Shown: positions 24,614 to 33,282, numbered from the stretch's first letter. The stretch is DNA of 41,481 bases from Anaerococcus vaginalis (GCA_018363915.1 JAGZMY010000016.1:1-41481); one strand, 5' to 3'. Numbers and translations: made by a program. Notes: generated by a model not told the origin, from the sequence alone.

Positions 24614-24805
24614 ATTTTCTTTAAATTTTTTGTATTTTACATAGGCGTTTGCGCCCATTAATATGCTTGCTAATAAAATTATCCACCAATATTTTTTTTC
24701 ACTTATATATTGAATTACGGTAAGAATTATTAAAAGCACAAAAGTTATTGCACTTGTTATAAATTCCAAAATCCTATAATCTTTGAAAAAATTATTATTT
24801 GACAT
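24599..24805 (-). CDS. Small two-helix membrane protein at the end of the suf operon
   Basis: The 68-residue product has two predicted membrane helices (about 14-33 and 39-54) separated by SEKKYWW, and a basic C-terminus (KYKKFKENKKHS). It overlaps the end of sufU by 11 bp and ends in the shared terminator, so it is probably translated. I recognise no family and see no cysteines for Fe-S chemistry. Confidence 0.6.
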   Translation of the reverse strand: MSNNNFFKDYRILEFITSAITFVLLIILTVIQYISEKKYWWIILLASILMGANAYVKYKKFKENKKHS

Positions 24806-25229
24806 CTTTATCTATCACTTCGTCCAAAGTTTTCCAAGATAAAAGTGCGCATTTTACTCTTTGTGGCATATTTGAAATATTTTGGAAAGCTGCTGCATCT
24901 CCAATTTTTTCCAAATCTTCATCGCTTATATCTTCTCTTTTTATCATGCCAATATAAATTTTTGCCATCTCTTTCGCTTCATCAATTGTTTTTCCAACAA
25001 TTTCATCGCACATTACAGAAGTTGCAGCTTGGCTTATTGCACAACCGTGTCCTGTAAAAGCTGCCTCTGTAATTACATTTCCATCATGTTTTAATTCCAA
25101 AACAATTTCATCTCCACATGAAGGATTGTGGCCTGGCTCTTTTATATCTGGATTTTCTAAATTTCTTTTATTTTTTTGATTTCTAGAATTTTCTAAAATT
25201 ACTTGAGTATAAACATCATTTAAGTCCAT
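24795..25229 (-). CDS. sufU: Fe-S cluster assembly sulfur-transfer protein SufU
   Basis: SufU in Firmicutes accepts persulfide sulfur from SufS through a zinc site. The 144-residue protein carries the three cysteines and Asp: NPSCGD, GHGCAIS and RVKCALLSW. An insert of about 18 residues before the last Cys (EDISDEDLEKIGDAAAFQNI) is typical of SufU and absent from IscU. It starts within the sufS stop codon. It lies after sufS as in Bacillus. Confidence 0.95.
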   Translation of the reverse strand: MDLNDVYTQVILENSRNQKNKRNLENPDIKEPGHNPSCGDEIVLELKHDGNVITEAAFTGHGCAISQAATSVMCDEIVGKTIDEAKEMAKIYIGMIKREDISDEDLEKIGDAAAFQNISNMPQRVKCALLSWKTLDEVIDKDVK

Positions 25230-26449
25230 TAAAGTCCCATTACCTTTCTTACATTTTTAAGCTCTTTTGCAAAATATTCTACTTCTTCTCTAGTATTATA
25301 TATTGCAAATGACGCTCTGCAAGTTGAAGATACATCAAGGTAAGTGTGAAGTGGCATAGCACAATGATGACCGCTTCTTACAGCAATTCCTTTCATATCC
25401 AAAATTGTTGCAACATCGTGTGGATGAATATCATCAAAAGTAAAAGCTACAACCGATCCTGTATTTCTTTTTTCTGGGAAAAATACTTTTATATGATCAA
25501 TGTCTTTAATCAAATCATAGGCATATCTTGCTAGTTTATTTTCGTGTTCATAAATATTTTCCACACCAATCTCATTCATAAAATCAATGGCAGCAGAAAG
25601 TCCTACAACTCCACCTACATCTTGAGTTCCTGCTTCAAATTTTTGGGCAGGTTTTGCAAAAGTAGATTCTTGTTCATAAACATATTCAATCATATCGCCA
25701 CCGAGATTGTATGGTTTTAATTTTTCAAGTAAATCATATTTTCCATATAAAATTCCAATACCCATTGGCCCATACATTTTGTGGGCAGAAAAAGCAAGAA
25801 AATCACAATCCAAATCTTTTACATCAATTTTTTTGTGAGGAGCAAGTTGGCAAGCATCTACTATTGAAATTGCTCCAACTTCATGAGCAAGTTTTGTAAT
25901 TAATTTTTGATCAGTCATCTCACCAGTCACATTTGATGAGGCTGTGATTGAAACAATTTTTGTTTTATCTGTGATTTTTTCTTTTAATTCATCATAATTT
26001 AGAGAATAATCATCATTTAAATAAACATATTTTAAAATCGCCCCGGTTTCCTTGCAAACTCTTTGCCAAGGAACTAAATTTGCGTGGTGTTCTAAAATTG
26101 AAATCACAATTTCATCGCCTTTTTTTAAATTTTCAGCCGCATAAGAGAAGGCTACAAGATTTAAAGATTCTGTTGCATTTCTTGTATAAATTATTTCTTC
26201 TGATTTTTCTGCATTTATAAAATCTTTAACTTTTTCTCTGGTATTTTCAAAAGCCTCTGTCGCCTTCCATGATAAAAAGTGAGCTCCCCTGTGAGGATTT
26301 GCGTTTGAATATTTGTAATAATCAGCTTGAGCATTTATAACTGAAATTGGATTTTGGCTAGTTGCCGCAGAATCTAGATAAATAACTTTTTTCCCAGTAT
26401 TTTTTTCGTCCAAAAATGGAAATTCTTTTCTTATTTTTTCTATATCCAT
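25229..26449 (-). CDS. sufS: Cysteine desulfurase SufS
   Basis: SufS is a PLP enzyme that takes sulfur from cysteine for Fe-S clusters. The 406-residue type II desulfurase has YLDSAATSQNP, the PLP lysine in FSAHKMYGPMG (Lys near 226), and the active cysteine in RSGHHCAMPLH (near 363). SILEHHANLVPWQ is also conserved. It follows sufD directly and overlaps sufU by one base. All catalytic residues are present. Confidence 0.97.
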   Translation of the reverse strand: MDIEKIRKEFPFLDEKNTGKKVIYLDSAATSQNPISVINAQADYYKYSNANPHRGAHFLSWKATEAFENTREKVKDFINAEKSEEIIYTRNATESLNLVAFSYAAENLKKGDEIVISILEHHANLVPWQRVCKETGAILKYVYLNDDYSLNYDELKEKITDKTKIVSITASSNVTGEMTDQKLITKLAHEVGAISIVDACQLAPHKKIDVKDLDCDFLAFSAHKMYGPMGIGILYGKYDLLEKLKPYNLGGDMIEYVYEQESTFAKPAQKFEAGTQDVGGVVGLSAAIDFMNEIGVENIYEHENKLARYAYDLIKDIDHIKVFFPEKRNTGSVVAFTFDDIHPHDVATILDMKGIAVRSGHHCAMPLHTYLDVSSTCRASFAIYNTREEVEYFAKELKNVRKVMGL

Positions 26450-27496
26450 CTAATCCCTCGTATTCATTGTGTGAACTTTGTACCTTACTTTTTCTCTCAA
26501 TTCTTCGTGGTCAATTTTATCAATTGTTGGAGCAAAATTTGCTTCAAGCATCAAGCTTTCTGCTTTTCTTTTAGAAAATCCTCTGCTCATTATATAAAAC
26601 AACATCGCCTTATCAAATCTTCCAACGCTTGCAGCGTGTTCTCCTGCTACATCTTTTTCTTCATTCAATAAAACGGGAGCTGACCTGTTTATTGCATCTG
26701 GACTTAGCATTACTGCATAATCTCCAATTTTTCCATCAGCGTGTTCGCATCCTCTTTTAAGATCAACTACACCTTTCCATCTTTTTTCAGCTTTTCCTTT
26801 AAGGGCACCATTAAACATACAATTTGATTTTGTTACTTTTGCCTTATGATCGTTGAAAGCACCAATATCAAGAAAATCTTCGTTTTGTTTGAAATAAACT
26901 CCATTTTCTTCAAGATTTGATTCTTCTCCATCAAGGAAATTTTTAATATTTACATAAGACTTATCTGAGCCAAGTTCAATATAAGAAATATCAAAATTTG
27001 CCCTGTCGCCTATAATTGATGAAATTTGTTGTAGATTAAGAGAATTTTCTAATAAATCTACTACAACAACCAATTTTACAAAAGAATCTTCTTCAAGATT
27101 TACTCTTATCAAAGAATTTAGGTAAGAAGATTCTCCTTTTGTTTGAGAAAAATTAATTAAAAATGAAGATTTTGATCCTTTTTTTGCATTTATATCAATT
27201 TTATTAACCAATTGATTTGAATTTTCGTCGAGATTTAAATTTATAAATTCTAAATCTTTTTCTCCATCAACATCTCTATAAATATCTAAATTATTAAATT
27301 CTTTATTTTCTATCAAGAAATCTTTTGAAAGTCCATAATTTTTTTGATTAAAAATTTCATCTAAAGATTTGTTTTCTTCATTTGAACTTTCAAAATTTTT
27401 ATAAGCTTTTTTTTCATTTAAGCTTGGAGCTTTTTTGCTATAATTTAGCTTGGTGTATGACCAAGTAGGCTCTCTCATTACATTTACTTTTTCCAT
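26450..27496 (-). CDS. sufD: Fe-S cluster scaffold subunit SufD
   Basis: SufD forms the SufBC2D scaffold with SufB and SufC. The 348-residue protein begins MREPTWSYTKLNYSK (after MEKVNV). The C-terminal half is the beta-helix and helical end seen in SufD: NCMFNGALKGKAEKRWKGVV, HADGKIGDYAVMLSPDAI, and VAGEHAASVGRFDKAMLFYIMSR(G). The histidine of GEHAAS is the conserved SufD His. The N-terminal third is low-complexity. It overlaps the sufB stop by one base. Confidence 0.94.
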   Translation of the reverse strand: MEKVNVMREPTWSYTKLNYSKKAPSLNEKKAYKNFESSNEENKSLDEIFNQKNYGLSKDFLIENKEFNNLDIYRDVDGEKDLEFINLNLDENSNQLVNKIDINAKKGSKSSFLINFSQTKGESSYLNSLIRVNLEEDSFVKLVVVVDLLENSLNLQQISSIIGDRANFDISYIELGSDKSYVNIKNFLDGEESNLEENGVYFKQNEDFLDIGAFNDHKAKVTKSNCMFNGALKGKAEKRWKGVVDLKRGCEHADGKIGDYAVMLSPDAINRSAPVLLNEEKDVAGEHAASVGRFDKAMLFYIMSRGFSKRKAESLMLEANFAPTIDKIDHEELREKVRYKVHTMNTRD

Positions 27497-28911
27497 CAGC
27501 CATTTGCTCCTTCCAATTCCATATCAATCAAATTATTCATCTCAACTGCATATTCCAAAGGCAATTCTTTTGCAACCGGCTCTGCAAATCCTCTTACTAT
27601 CATAGATTTTGCTTCATTTTCTGGAATTCCCCTGCTCATTAAATAAAAGATTTGTTTTTGGTCAAGAGAACCAATTTTTGCCTCGTGACCGCAATCAACT
27701 TCATCATTTCTAATATCAAGAGTTGGAATTGTATCTGATTTTGACTCACGTGATAACATCAAGTTTTCACAATCAACAGTTGACTTTGATCCCTTAGCAT
27801 TTTTACCAATTTTTACATAAGATCTTGTCATAGATTTTCCATTTCCTTGAGTTATAGATTTTGTAAGAGCAGTTGAGTAAGTGTTTGGTGCGTTATGAAT
27901 CATTGAACAGCCATTATCAATATATTGACCGTTTGATGCATAGGTTATTCCTGTATATTCTGCTCTTGCTCCTTCGCCATTTAAAATTGTGGTTGGATAA
28001 AGCATTGAAACTTTTGAACCAAAAGATCCAGAAATCCATTCAACTTGACCATTTTCTTCAACGATCGCTCTTTTTGTATTAAGGTTGTACATATTTCTTG
28101 ACCAGTTTTCTATTGTAGAAAATCTTACTTCAGCATCTTTGTGAACAAAAATTTCTACGCTTCCTGCGTGAAGATTTACAACATTATATCTTGGTGCAGA
28201 ACATCCTTCTATAAAATGAACTTTTGCTCCTTCTTCTGCAATAATCATTGTGTGTTCAAATTGCCCAGCTCCTGGAGCATTCAATCTATAATAAGATTGG
28301 AGAGGAATATCTACATTTACTCCCTTTGGAACATAAATTAAAGAACCACCAGACCAAACTGCACCGTGAAGGGCTGCATATTTGTGAAGTGTTGGAGGAA
28401 TTGCTCTTTGAAAATATTTATGAACAATTTCTTCATGTTCTCTCAAAGCTGTATCAAAATCTGTAAAAATTACTCCTTGATCTGACAAATGTTTTTGAAT
28501 TGAATGATAAACTTCCTCGCTGTCATATTGAGCTCCAACTCCTGCAAGAGATTCTTGCTCAGCTTGAGGAATTCCAAGCCTATCAAAAGTATCTTTTATC
28601 TCTTCTGGCAAAGCATCCCAATTACTTTTTTTGTCAGTTTTTGGCTTAACATAAGTTGTTATATCTGCCATATTTAATTCAGAAAGATCTGGTCCCCATG
28701 ATGGATTTTCTGTTTTTTCAAAAATCAAAAGAGATTGAAGTCTTCTTTTTAGCATCCATTCTGGTTCATTTTTCTTTTTTGATAATTCTTCAACTATTTT
28801 TTTATTCAAACCCTTGTCGGAAATATCTGAGTATTCAAATTTGTCAATGACATCATAAATACCCCTATCAATATCCTTAAAGGATGATTCATCAAATTTT
28901 TTTTCTGTCAT
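27496..28911 (-). CDS. sufB: Fe-S cluster scaffold subunit SufB
   Basis: SufB is the main scaffold on which the cluster is built with SufC and SufD. The protein shows WSGGSLIYVPKGVNVDIPLQ and QFEHTMIIAEEGAKVHFIEG CSAP, then RNDEVDCGHEAKIGSLD, which contains the conserved Cys and Glu used in assembly. I take ATG 28911 as the start: it lies two bases after the sufC stop with GAGTGGG upstream and gives 471 residues, the family length. A longer frame from 28941 would overlap sufC. Confidence 0.96.
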   Translation of the reverse strand: MTEKKFDESSFKDIDRGIYDVIDKFEYSDISDKGLNKKIVEELSKKKNEPEWMLKRRLQSLLIFEKTENPSWGPDLSELNMADITTYVKPKTDKKSNWDALPEEIKDTFDRLGIPQAEQESLAGVGAQYDSEEVYHSIQKHLSDQGVIFTDFDTALREHEEIVHKYFQRAIPPTLHKYAALHGAVWSGGSLIYVPKGVNVDIPLQSYYRLNAPGAGQFEHTMIIAEEGAKVHFIEGCSAPRYNVVNLHAGSVEIFVHKDAEVRFSTIENWSRNMYNLNTKRAIVEENGQVEWISGSFGSKVSMLYPTTILNGEGARAEYTGITYASNGQYIDNGCSMIHNAPNTYSTALTKSITQGNGKSMTRSYVKIGKNAKGSKSTVDCENLMLSRESKSDTIPTLDIRNDEVDCGHEAKIGSLDQKQIFYLMSRGIPENEAKSMIVRGFAEPVAKELPLEYAVEMNNLIDMELEGANG

Positions 28912-28912
28912 A

Positions 28913-29644
28913 TTAAACCCACTCATATCCTTCTTTTTCAATTTTTTCCATTAGGCTTGCATCAGATGTTTCTTTGATTACTCCATCTTTTAAAACGTGA
29001 ACATAATCAACATCAATGTTTTCTAATAATTCATTGTGGTGAGTTACAACTATTACAGCATTATCTTCGTTTAAATAATTTTTTATTCCTTCGCTTACAA
29101 TTCTTACCGCATCAACATCAAGTCCTGAATCAGTTTCGTCAAGCATAGCAAGTTTTGGATTTAAAATTTTTAATTGCAAAATTTCAGATTTTTTTCTTTC
29201 TCCACCAGAAAATCCTACATTTACATATCTGTTTGCATATTCTTCAGATAATTTTAAATCGTCCATTTCTTTTTTTAGTTCTTTATTAAATCCTAAAATT
29301 GAAGGTTTTTTTCCTGTAACTTCTTCTTTTGCTTGCTTTAGAAAATCTCTAAGTTTTACACCATTAATCGCATCAGGAGATTGGAAAGACATAAAAATTC
29401 CTGCCTTTGCTCTTTTGTCAGTTGTTAAATCTGTTATATCTTCTCCTTCAAAAAATATTTTTCCTTCTGTTACATCGTAAACTGGATTTGCCATTACAGC
29501 GTTCATGAATGTAGATTTTCCTGAACCATTTGATCCCATTATTACATGAACTTCTCCAGCATTAACTTTTAAATTTATTCCTTTTAATATTTCAGTATCT
29601 CCAACTGAAACATGTAAATTTTCAACTTTTAATAATTCTTTCAT
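28913..29644 (-). CDS. sufC: Fe-S assembly ATPase SufC
   Basis: SufC is the ABC-type ATPase that drives the SufBCD scaffold. The 243-residue protein has Walker A GSNGSGKST (about 38-46), the Q-loop FMSFQSPDAI, signature FSGGERKK, Walker B LAMLDETDSGLDVD and switch VTHHNELL. It is the first gene of the suf operon (C-B-D-S-U) and has a GAGG ribosome site. Confidence 0.97.
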   Translation of the reverse strand: MKELLKVENLHVSVGDTEILKGINLKVNAGEVHVIMGSNGSGKSTFMNAVMANPVYDVTEGKIFFEGEDITDLTTDKRAKAGIFMSFQSPDAINGVKLRDFLKQAKEEVTGKKPSILGFNKELKKEMDDLKLSEEYANRYVNVGFSGGERKKSEILQLKILNPKLAMLDETDSGLDVDAVRIVSEGIKNYLNEDNAVIVVTHHNELLENIDVDYVHVLKDGVIKETSDASLMEKIEKEGYEWV

Positions 29645-29696
29645 TTCTTACCTCTTTTTTCCTAACTTTTGAGAAAATAAATTTATATACATTTAA

Positions 29697-29724
29697 AGTA
29701 TACTGCTTTAGTACGGATTGTCAA
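29697..29724 (-). promoter_or_regulatory. Promoter of the suf operon
   Basis: TTGACA (29719-29724) and TATACT (29697-29702) are 16 bp apart on the minus strand. Between them GTACT and AGTATAC form an imperfect dyad that overlaps the spacer and the -10 box. This is where an Rrf2-type iron-sulfur regulator could bind, though the match to any known operator is not shown. A leader of about 45 bases remains. Confidence 0.7.
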
Positions 29725-29821
29725 AACTTGAAATCCTAACATTCTTATATGAAATTTTAAAAAATAATTTTTAAATTTTTTTATCCTTACAAAATAATTA
29801 ATTTTAAAAATTTTCGCAAAG

Positions 29822-29851
29822 AAAAAACACTTTTTCTATCAAAAGTGTTCT
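29822..29851 (-). terminator. Terminator after ptsH
   Basis: ACACTTTTT and AAAAGTGT pair around a six- to seven-base loop, with a T-run on the minus strand. It ends the ptsH message about 45 bp after the stop codon. Confidence 0.75.
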
Positions 29852-29893
29852 CTAAATAAGTATTAATTTTTATTTTTAAGTAAATTTAAGTTG

Positions 29894-30160
29894 CTAATAA
29901 TTAGATAATTTATTTTCTACCAAATCAACTAAACTTTTTACAGCTTCTTCTTCGTCATCGCCTTGAGCCTTTATTATAATTTCTTCGCCTTTTCCGGCAC
30001 TCATAGATAAAACTGACATGATTGATTTTGCATTATAAATTCTTCCATCTTTTTCTACATTTATATCGCACGCATGCTTGACAGCTTCTCTAATAAATAT
30101 AGAAGCAGGTCTTGCGTGTAAACCGATTTCATTTACAAGCGTAACTTTTTCCTCGTACAT
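29894..30160 (-). CDS. ptsH: Phosphocarrier protein HPr
   Basis: HPr passes phosphate from enzyme I to PTS sugar permeases. The 88-residue protein has the phosphorylated histidine in GLHARPAS (His15) and the regulatory serine in KSIMSVLSM (Ser46, target of HPr kinase in Gram-positives). Its end is DLVENKLSNY. GGAGG precedes the ATG by four bases. It is monocistronic here: ptsI does not follow, and a terminator lies downstream. Confidence 0.97.
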   Translation of the reverse strand: MYEEKVTLVNEIGLHARPASIFIREAVKHACDINVEKDGRIYNAKSIMSVLSMSAGKGEEIIIKAQGDDEEEAVKSLVDLVENKLSNY

Positions 30161-30202
30161 ATTACCTCCATTAATTGTTGATAAATAAAATTCTATAACT
30201 AT

Positions 30203-30301
30203 TATTTTTTTAACTATAATCCTTAAATCTTAAATATATTATACACGTTTTCCTGCTATAATACAATACTTGAATTTTTGAAAATAATAGTTAAAAAAAT
30301 A
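30203..30301. repeat. Perfect 15-bp inverted repeat flanking the ptsH promoter
   Basis: TATTTTTTTAACTAT at 30203-30217 recurs as its exact reverse complement at 30287-30301. The arms bracket the ptsH -35 and -10 boxes symmetrically, with 69 bp between them. This spacing would suit a regulator binding both arms with looping. AT-rich sequence makes chance partly responsible, but a 15-bp perfect match so placed is notable. Confidence 0.45.
30238..30266 (-). promoter_or_regulatory. Promoter of ptsH
   Basis: TTGTAT (30261-30266) and TATAAT (30238-30243) lie 17 bp apart on the minus strand. Transcription would start near 30231, leaving a leader of about 70 bases before the ATG. Confidence 0.7.
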
Positions 30302-30393
30302 TTAAATTTTTAGAAAATGATTTCCTTTTCTGTAAATATTATAGCACGAAAAATTTTTTTAACAAGGATTTTAAATATCTTACTTAGCAAAAT

Positions 30394-30415
30394 AAAAAAA
30401 GAGGTGCAAACCTCT
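30394..30415 (-). terminator. Terminator downstream of pepD (or of a small RNA)
   Basis: AGAGGT (30400-30405) and ACCTCT (30410-30415) pair around GCAA; the minus strand continues with T7. It lies 225 bp beyond the pepD stop codon. Confidence 0.75.
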
Positions 30416-30505
30416 CTGACTGTTTACAAAATAAAAACTTTTCCCATTCGACCAGATAAACAACCGCCTGTTTCGATTATTTATCCCTATTCATCTTGTG
30501 AAACT

Positions 30506-30535
30506 AGTGGAGAAATCTCATGAGATCTCTCCACT
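30506..30535. repeat. 30-bp near-perfect palindrome
   Basis: The halves AGTGGAGAAATCTCA and TGAGATCTCTCCACT match over 15 bp with one mismatch and no loop. The right half is shared with the REP-like hairpin at 30520-30558, so the two structures exclude each other in RNA. Confidence 0.6.
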
Positions 30536-30558
30536 CCTTCCAGTCGGTTGAGATGGCG
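30520..30558 (+). repeat. REP-like hairpin element, copy 1
   Basis: The element opens ATGAGATCTCTCC and continues to AGTCGG and GAGATGGCG. ATCTC/GAGAT and ACT/AGT form a stem. It resembles the GAGATCCCTCC...GTCGG(A)ATGACA-type palindromes scattered in many bacterial genomes. Copy 2 is at 37169-37217 in the same orientation. Confidence 0.55.
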
Positions 30559-30639
30559 TGTAGTGTAATTTTATTTTTAAATTAATAATGAATTACTAAA
30601 CTGACTTTGTCTCCCCTATGAAAAGCTACAAATCTCTTT

Positions 30640-32058
30640 TTATTTTAATTCTTTTAAAAGCTCTATTAAGAATTTATAATTATTTTCTGTTGATTTTATA
30701 TTCACTCTTTCTTCTGGGCTGTGGGCGCCTTCTATTTCTGGGCCGAATGATACCATTTGTGTTTGGTTCATATCTTGTTTTAACAAACCACACTCAAGCC
30801 CACCGTGAGTTGTTAAAACTTCTGGTTTTTCTCCATTTAATTTTTCCCAAACTTTTTTCATTATTTCCAAAAGTTCGCTGTCTTCTCTTTCCCAACCTGG
30901 ATATTCATTTGATGTTTCTACTTTTGCTCCAAACATTTCTACTTGTTTTTTTATAACATCTTTTCTAAATCTTTTTGCCGATGTTACTTCGCTTCTTGCA
31001 AGAATTACAAAACTTATTTTTTCGTCATCTTCTTCAATTAAACCAAGATTTGAACTTGTAACTAAATTTCCTTTATATTTTTTTACAGGACCATCTGCTA
31101 CAATCATTGTTGCATTTACAATTTTTTCTGACAAATCTCTTGTCAAAACTTCTCCATCAAATTTAGATTCTTTTATATTTATTTCGCCTTTTGGATCTGA
31201 ATTTTTGTATTCGTGGATAATTTCATCTTTTATTATTTCTAGATTTTTTATTGCTTTTTTTGCATCATCTACTTCTACTATCGCAAATGCTTCTGATGGA
31301 ATTGCATTTCTTTTTACTCCACCTGTAATTTTTCCTATCCTATATGAATCTAGTCCATTAATGATTCTAACAAGTCCCTTGATTGCATTTAGTTTGTACT
31401 TATCAATTTCCATTCCAGAATGTCCGCCTTGGAAATTTTTAAGCTCAATTGAAATAAATTCTCCGTCTTTCTTTTCGTATTCTTTTTCAAAAGAATATTT
31501 TATATCCATTCCACCAGCACATCCAATTGTAAGAATTCCTTCTTCTTCGCTGTCGATATTTAATAAATATTTTGGATCATTTAATTTTTTTGTATCTAAA
31601 TTATTAACTCCAACCATAGATGTTTCTTCGCCAGTTGTTATCAAAACAGAAATTGGACCGTGTGAAATTTTTTCATCATCCAAAATTGCAAGAGCGTAAG
31701 CTACTGCTATTCCATCATCTGCCCCAAGAGTAGTCTTGTTTGCTCTAAGCCATTCTCCATCAATGACAAGTTCAATTGGATCTTTAGAAAAATCGTGGTC
31801 TGAACCGTTTTCTTTTACACAAACCATATCCATGTGTCCTTGGAGTAAAACTTCTGGATAATTTTCAAAGCCCTTGCTTGCTTCTTTCTTTATATATACA
31901 TTTAAAAAATCGTCTTGCCAATATTCTAAATTTCTTTTTTTTGCAAAATCTACCAAAAAATTTGAAATTTCTTTTTCATTTCCGCTTTCTCTTGGTATAT
32001 TTGAAATTTCTTTAAACCAATGAAAAACTTCTTTTGGTTGTAAATCTTTATAATCCAT
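30640..32058 (-). CDS. pepD: Aminoacyl-histidine dipeptidase (Xaa-His dipeptidase, M20C)
   Basis: PepD hydrolyses dipeptides such as carnosine and is metal-dependent. The 472-residue protein has VLLQGHMDMVC (metal His and catalytic Asp), LGADDGIAVAYALA (bridging Asp), TTGEETSMVG (general base Glu), LNIDSEEEG, and FGPEIEGAHSPEERVNI (last metal His). This is the full M20C set. It fits an organism that ferments peptides. It is a single gene, divergent from ddl, with GGGGG before the ATG. Confidence 0.95.
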   Translation of the reverse strand: MDYKDLQPKEVFHWFKEISNIPRESGNEKEISNFLVDFAKKRNLEYWQDDFLNVYIKKEASKGFENYPEVLLQGHMDMVCVKENGSDHDFSKDPIELVIDGEWLRANKTTLGADDGIAVAYALAILDDEKISHGPISVLITTGEETSMVGVNNLDTKKLNDPKYLLNIDSEEEGILTIGCAGGMDIKYSFEKEYEKKDGEFISIELKNFQGGHSGMEIDKYKLNAIKGLVRIINGLDSYRIGKITGGVKRNAIPSEAFAIVEVDDAKKAIKNLEIIKDEIIHEYKNSDPKGEINIKESKFDGEVLTRDLSEKIVNATMIVADGPVKKYKGNLVTSSNLGLIEEDDEKISFVILARSEVTSAKRFRKDVIKKQVEMFGAKVETSNEYPGWEREDSELLEIMKKVWEKLNGEKPEVLTTHGGLECGLLKQDMNQTQMVSFGPEIEGAHSPEERVNIKSTENNYKFLIELLKELK

Positions 32059-32086
32059 ATTTCCCCCTATTTTTATTTTTTTAAAT

Positions 32087-32092
32087 ATTATA
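32087..32092 (-). promoter_or_regulatory. Probable -10 box of pepD
   Basis: TATAAT on the minus strand lies 28 bp upstream of the pepD ATG. The matching -35 region is T-rich and weak. Confidence 0.5.
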
Positions 32093-32177
32093 CTTTTATT
32101 TGTAGAAATAAAAACACGAAAATTTTCAAAAGAAAATAATAAATATTAATTTATTTTTCAATAAAATCTTCTTTTAT

Positions 32178-32206
32178 TTGCTCTAATTTCCAATATGTAG
32201 TAAAAT
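32178..32206 (+). promoter_or_regulatory. Promoter of ddl-murF-pfkB
   Basis: TTGCTC (32178-32183) and TAAAAT (32201-32206) lie 17 bp apart on the plus strand. Transcription would start near 32213, 23 bases before the ddl ATG. Confidence 0.5.
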
Positions 32207-32235
32207 TTTTATATAAAATTAGAGTGGGGAGATAT

Positions 32236-33282
32236 ATGATTAATACTTATTTATTATGCGGTGGACCTTCAAGCGAGCATGAAATAGCTCTTAGAAGTGC
32301 CCTTAATATTTCAAAAAATTTAGACAAAAACAAATACAATTTAAAAATTGTTTATATTGATAAAAAAGGTAGATTTTCAAAAGCTTTCGATTTTATAAAT
32401 ACAGACGATGAATTTGAACTTGTAAAAGAATGCAAAGAAAATATTTTAGAATCAATTTCTGATTTTCTTTTAGAATTAAAAGATAAGGATAAGGAAAATA
32501 CAATTATAATTCCTTGTGTTCATGGAACTTATGGAGAAGATGGAACTATCCAAGGATTTTTGGATGCAATTGATATAGCTTATATTGGAAATGGACTTTT
32601 GTCATCTTCTGTTTGCATGGACAAGGTTACTGCAAACGACATTTTCGAAAAAAATAAATTAAAACAAGCAAGATACCTTTATGCCAATGAAGAATCTTTC
32701 GACATTGATTTTGCAAAAAAATGCGAAGAATATATTAAGTTCCCAATGATTGTAAAACCATCAGCAAATGGTTCATCAGTTGGAGTAAACAAGGCAGAAA
32801 ACATAGACGACCTTTTAAAATTCGGAAAAGAATCTTTAAAATATGATGAAAAAATCTTAGTTGAAGAGGCAATCATAGGTCAAGAAGTAGAAATTGCCAT
32901 AATCGGCGATAATAAATTAATTGCATCAAAACCTGGAGCTTATGTAACTGACCATATTTTCCTTGACTATGATGCAAAATATTTTGATAAATCTACAAAA
33001 GAAATGCTTCCTTATCCAATGGATGAAAATCTTGAAAAAGATTTATTAGAATTTGCAAAAAAATGCTACAAGGCTTGTGGCTGCCAAGGATTTGCAAGAG
33101 TTGATATATTTTTAAAAGATAATGAATTTTACATCAATGAAATAAACACCTTCCCTGGCTTTACCCCAACTTCATTTTTTGCAAGACTTTGCAAAATTAG
33201 TTTTGACCTAGAATTTTCACAAATTCTTGATATGCTAATTGATGAAGGTTTTAAAAGTTTTCAAAAAAGGAGATTTAAATGA
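32236..33282 (+). CDS. ddl: D-alanine--D-alanine ligase
   Basis: Ddl makes the D-Ala-D-Ala dipeptide for peptidoglycan. The ATP-grasp protein shows LLCGGPSSEHEIALRSA at the N-terminus, then the substrate Ser in IGNGLLSSSVCMDK. KPSANGSSVGV follows, and FARVDIFLKDNEFYINEINT FPG is the metal site. ATG 32236 follows GGGGAGATAT and gives 348 residues; the GTG at 32224 lies within the ribosome site and is rejected. murF overlaps by 4 bp, so its product goes straight to the next step. Confidence 0.96.
   Translation: MINTYLLCGGPSSEHEIALRSALNISKNLDKNKYNLKIVYIDKKGRFSKAFDFINTDDEFELVKECKENILESISDFLLELKDKDKENTIIIPCVHGTYGEDGTIQGFLDAIDIAYIGNGLLSSSVCMDKVTANDIFEKNKLKQARYLYANEESFDIDFAKKCEEYIKFPMIVKPSANGSSVGVNKAENIDDLLKFGKESLKYDEKILVEEAIIGQEVEIAIIGDNKLIASKPGAYVTDHIFLDYDAKYFDKSTKEMLPYPMDENLEKDLLEFAKKCYKACGCQGFARVDIFLKDNEFYINEINTFPGFTPTSFFARLCKISFDLEFSQILDMLIDEGFKSFQKRRFK

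Larger units (their letters stand above)
30161..30639. other. 480-bp gap between ptsH and pepD with dyads and hairpins
   Basis: No convincing protein gene lies here. From left to right there are the ptsH promoter (30238-30266) inside a 15-bp inverted repeat, a minus-strand terminator (30394-30415), a 30-bp near-palindrome (30506-30535), a REP-like hairpin (30520-30558), and about 80 bp before the pepD stop without clear signals. The 225 bp between pepD and the terminator could be a structured 3' untranslated region or a separate small RNA. Confidence 0.5.

Noticed and set aside
30317..30523. Plus-strand ORF of 68 codons with an extended -10 (TGCTATAAT at 30254-30262) upstream
   Set aside because: The protein is low-complexity, has no ribosome site and runs through the terminator and palindromes of the opposite strand; the -10 has no -35 partner.
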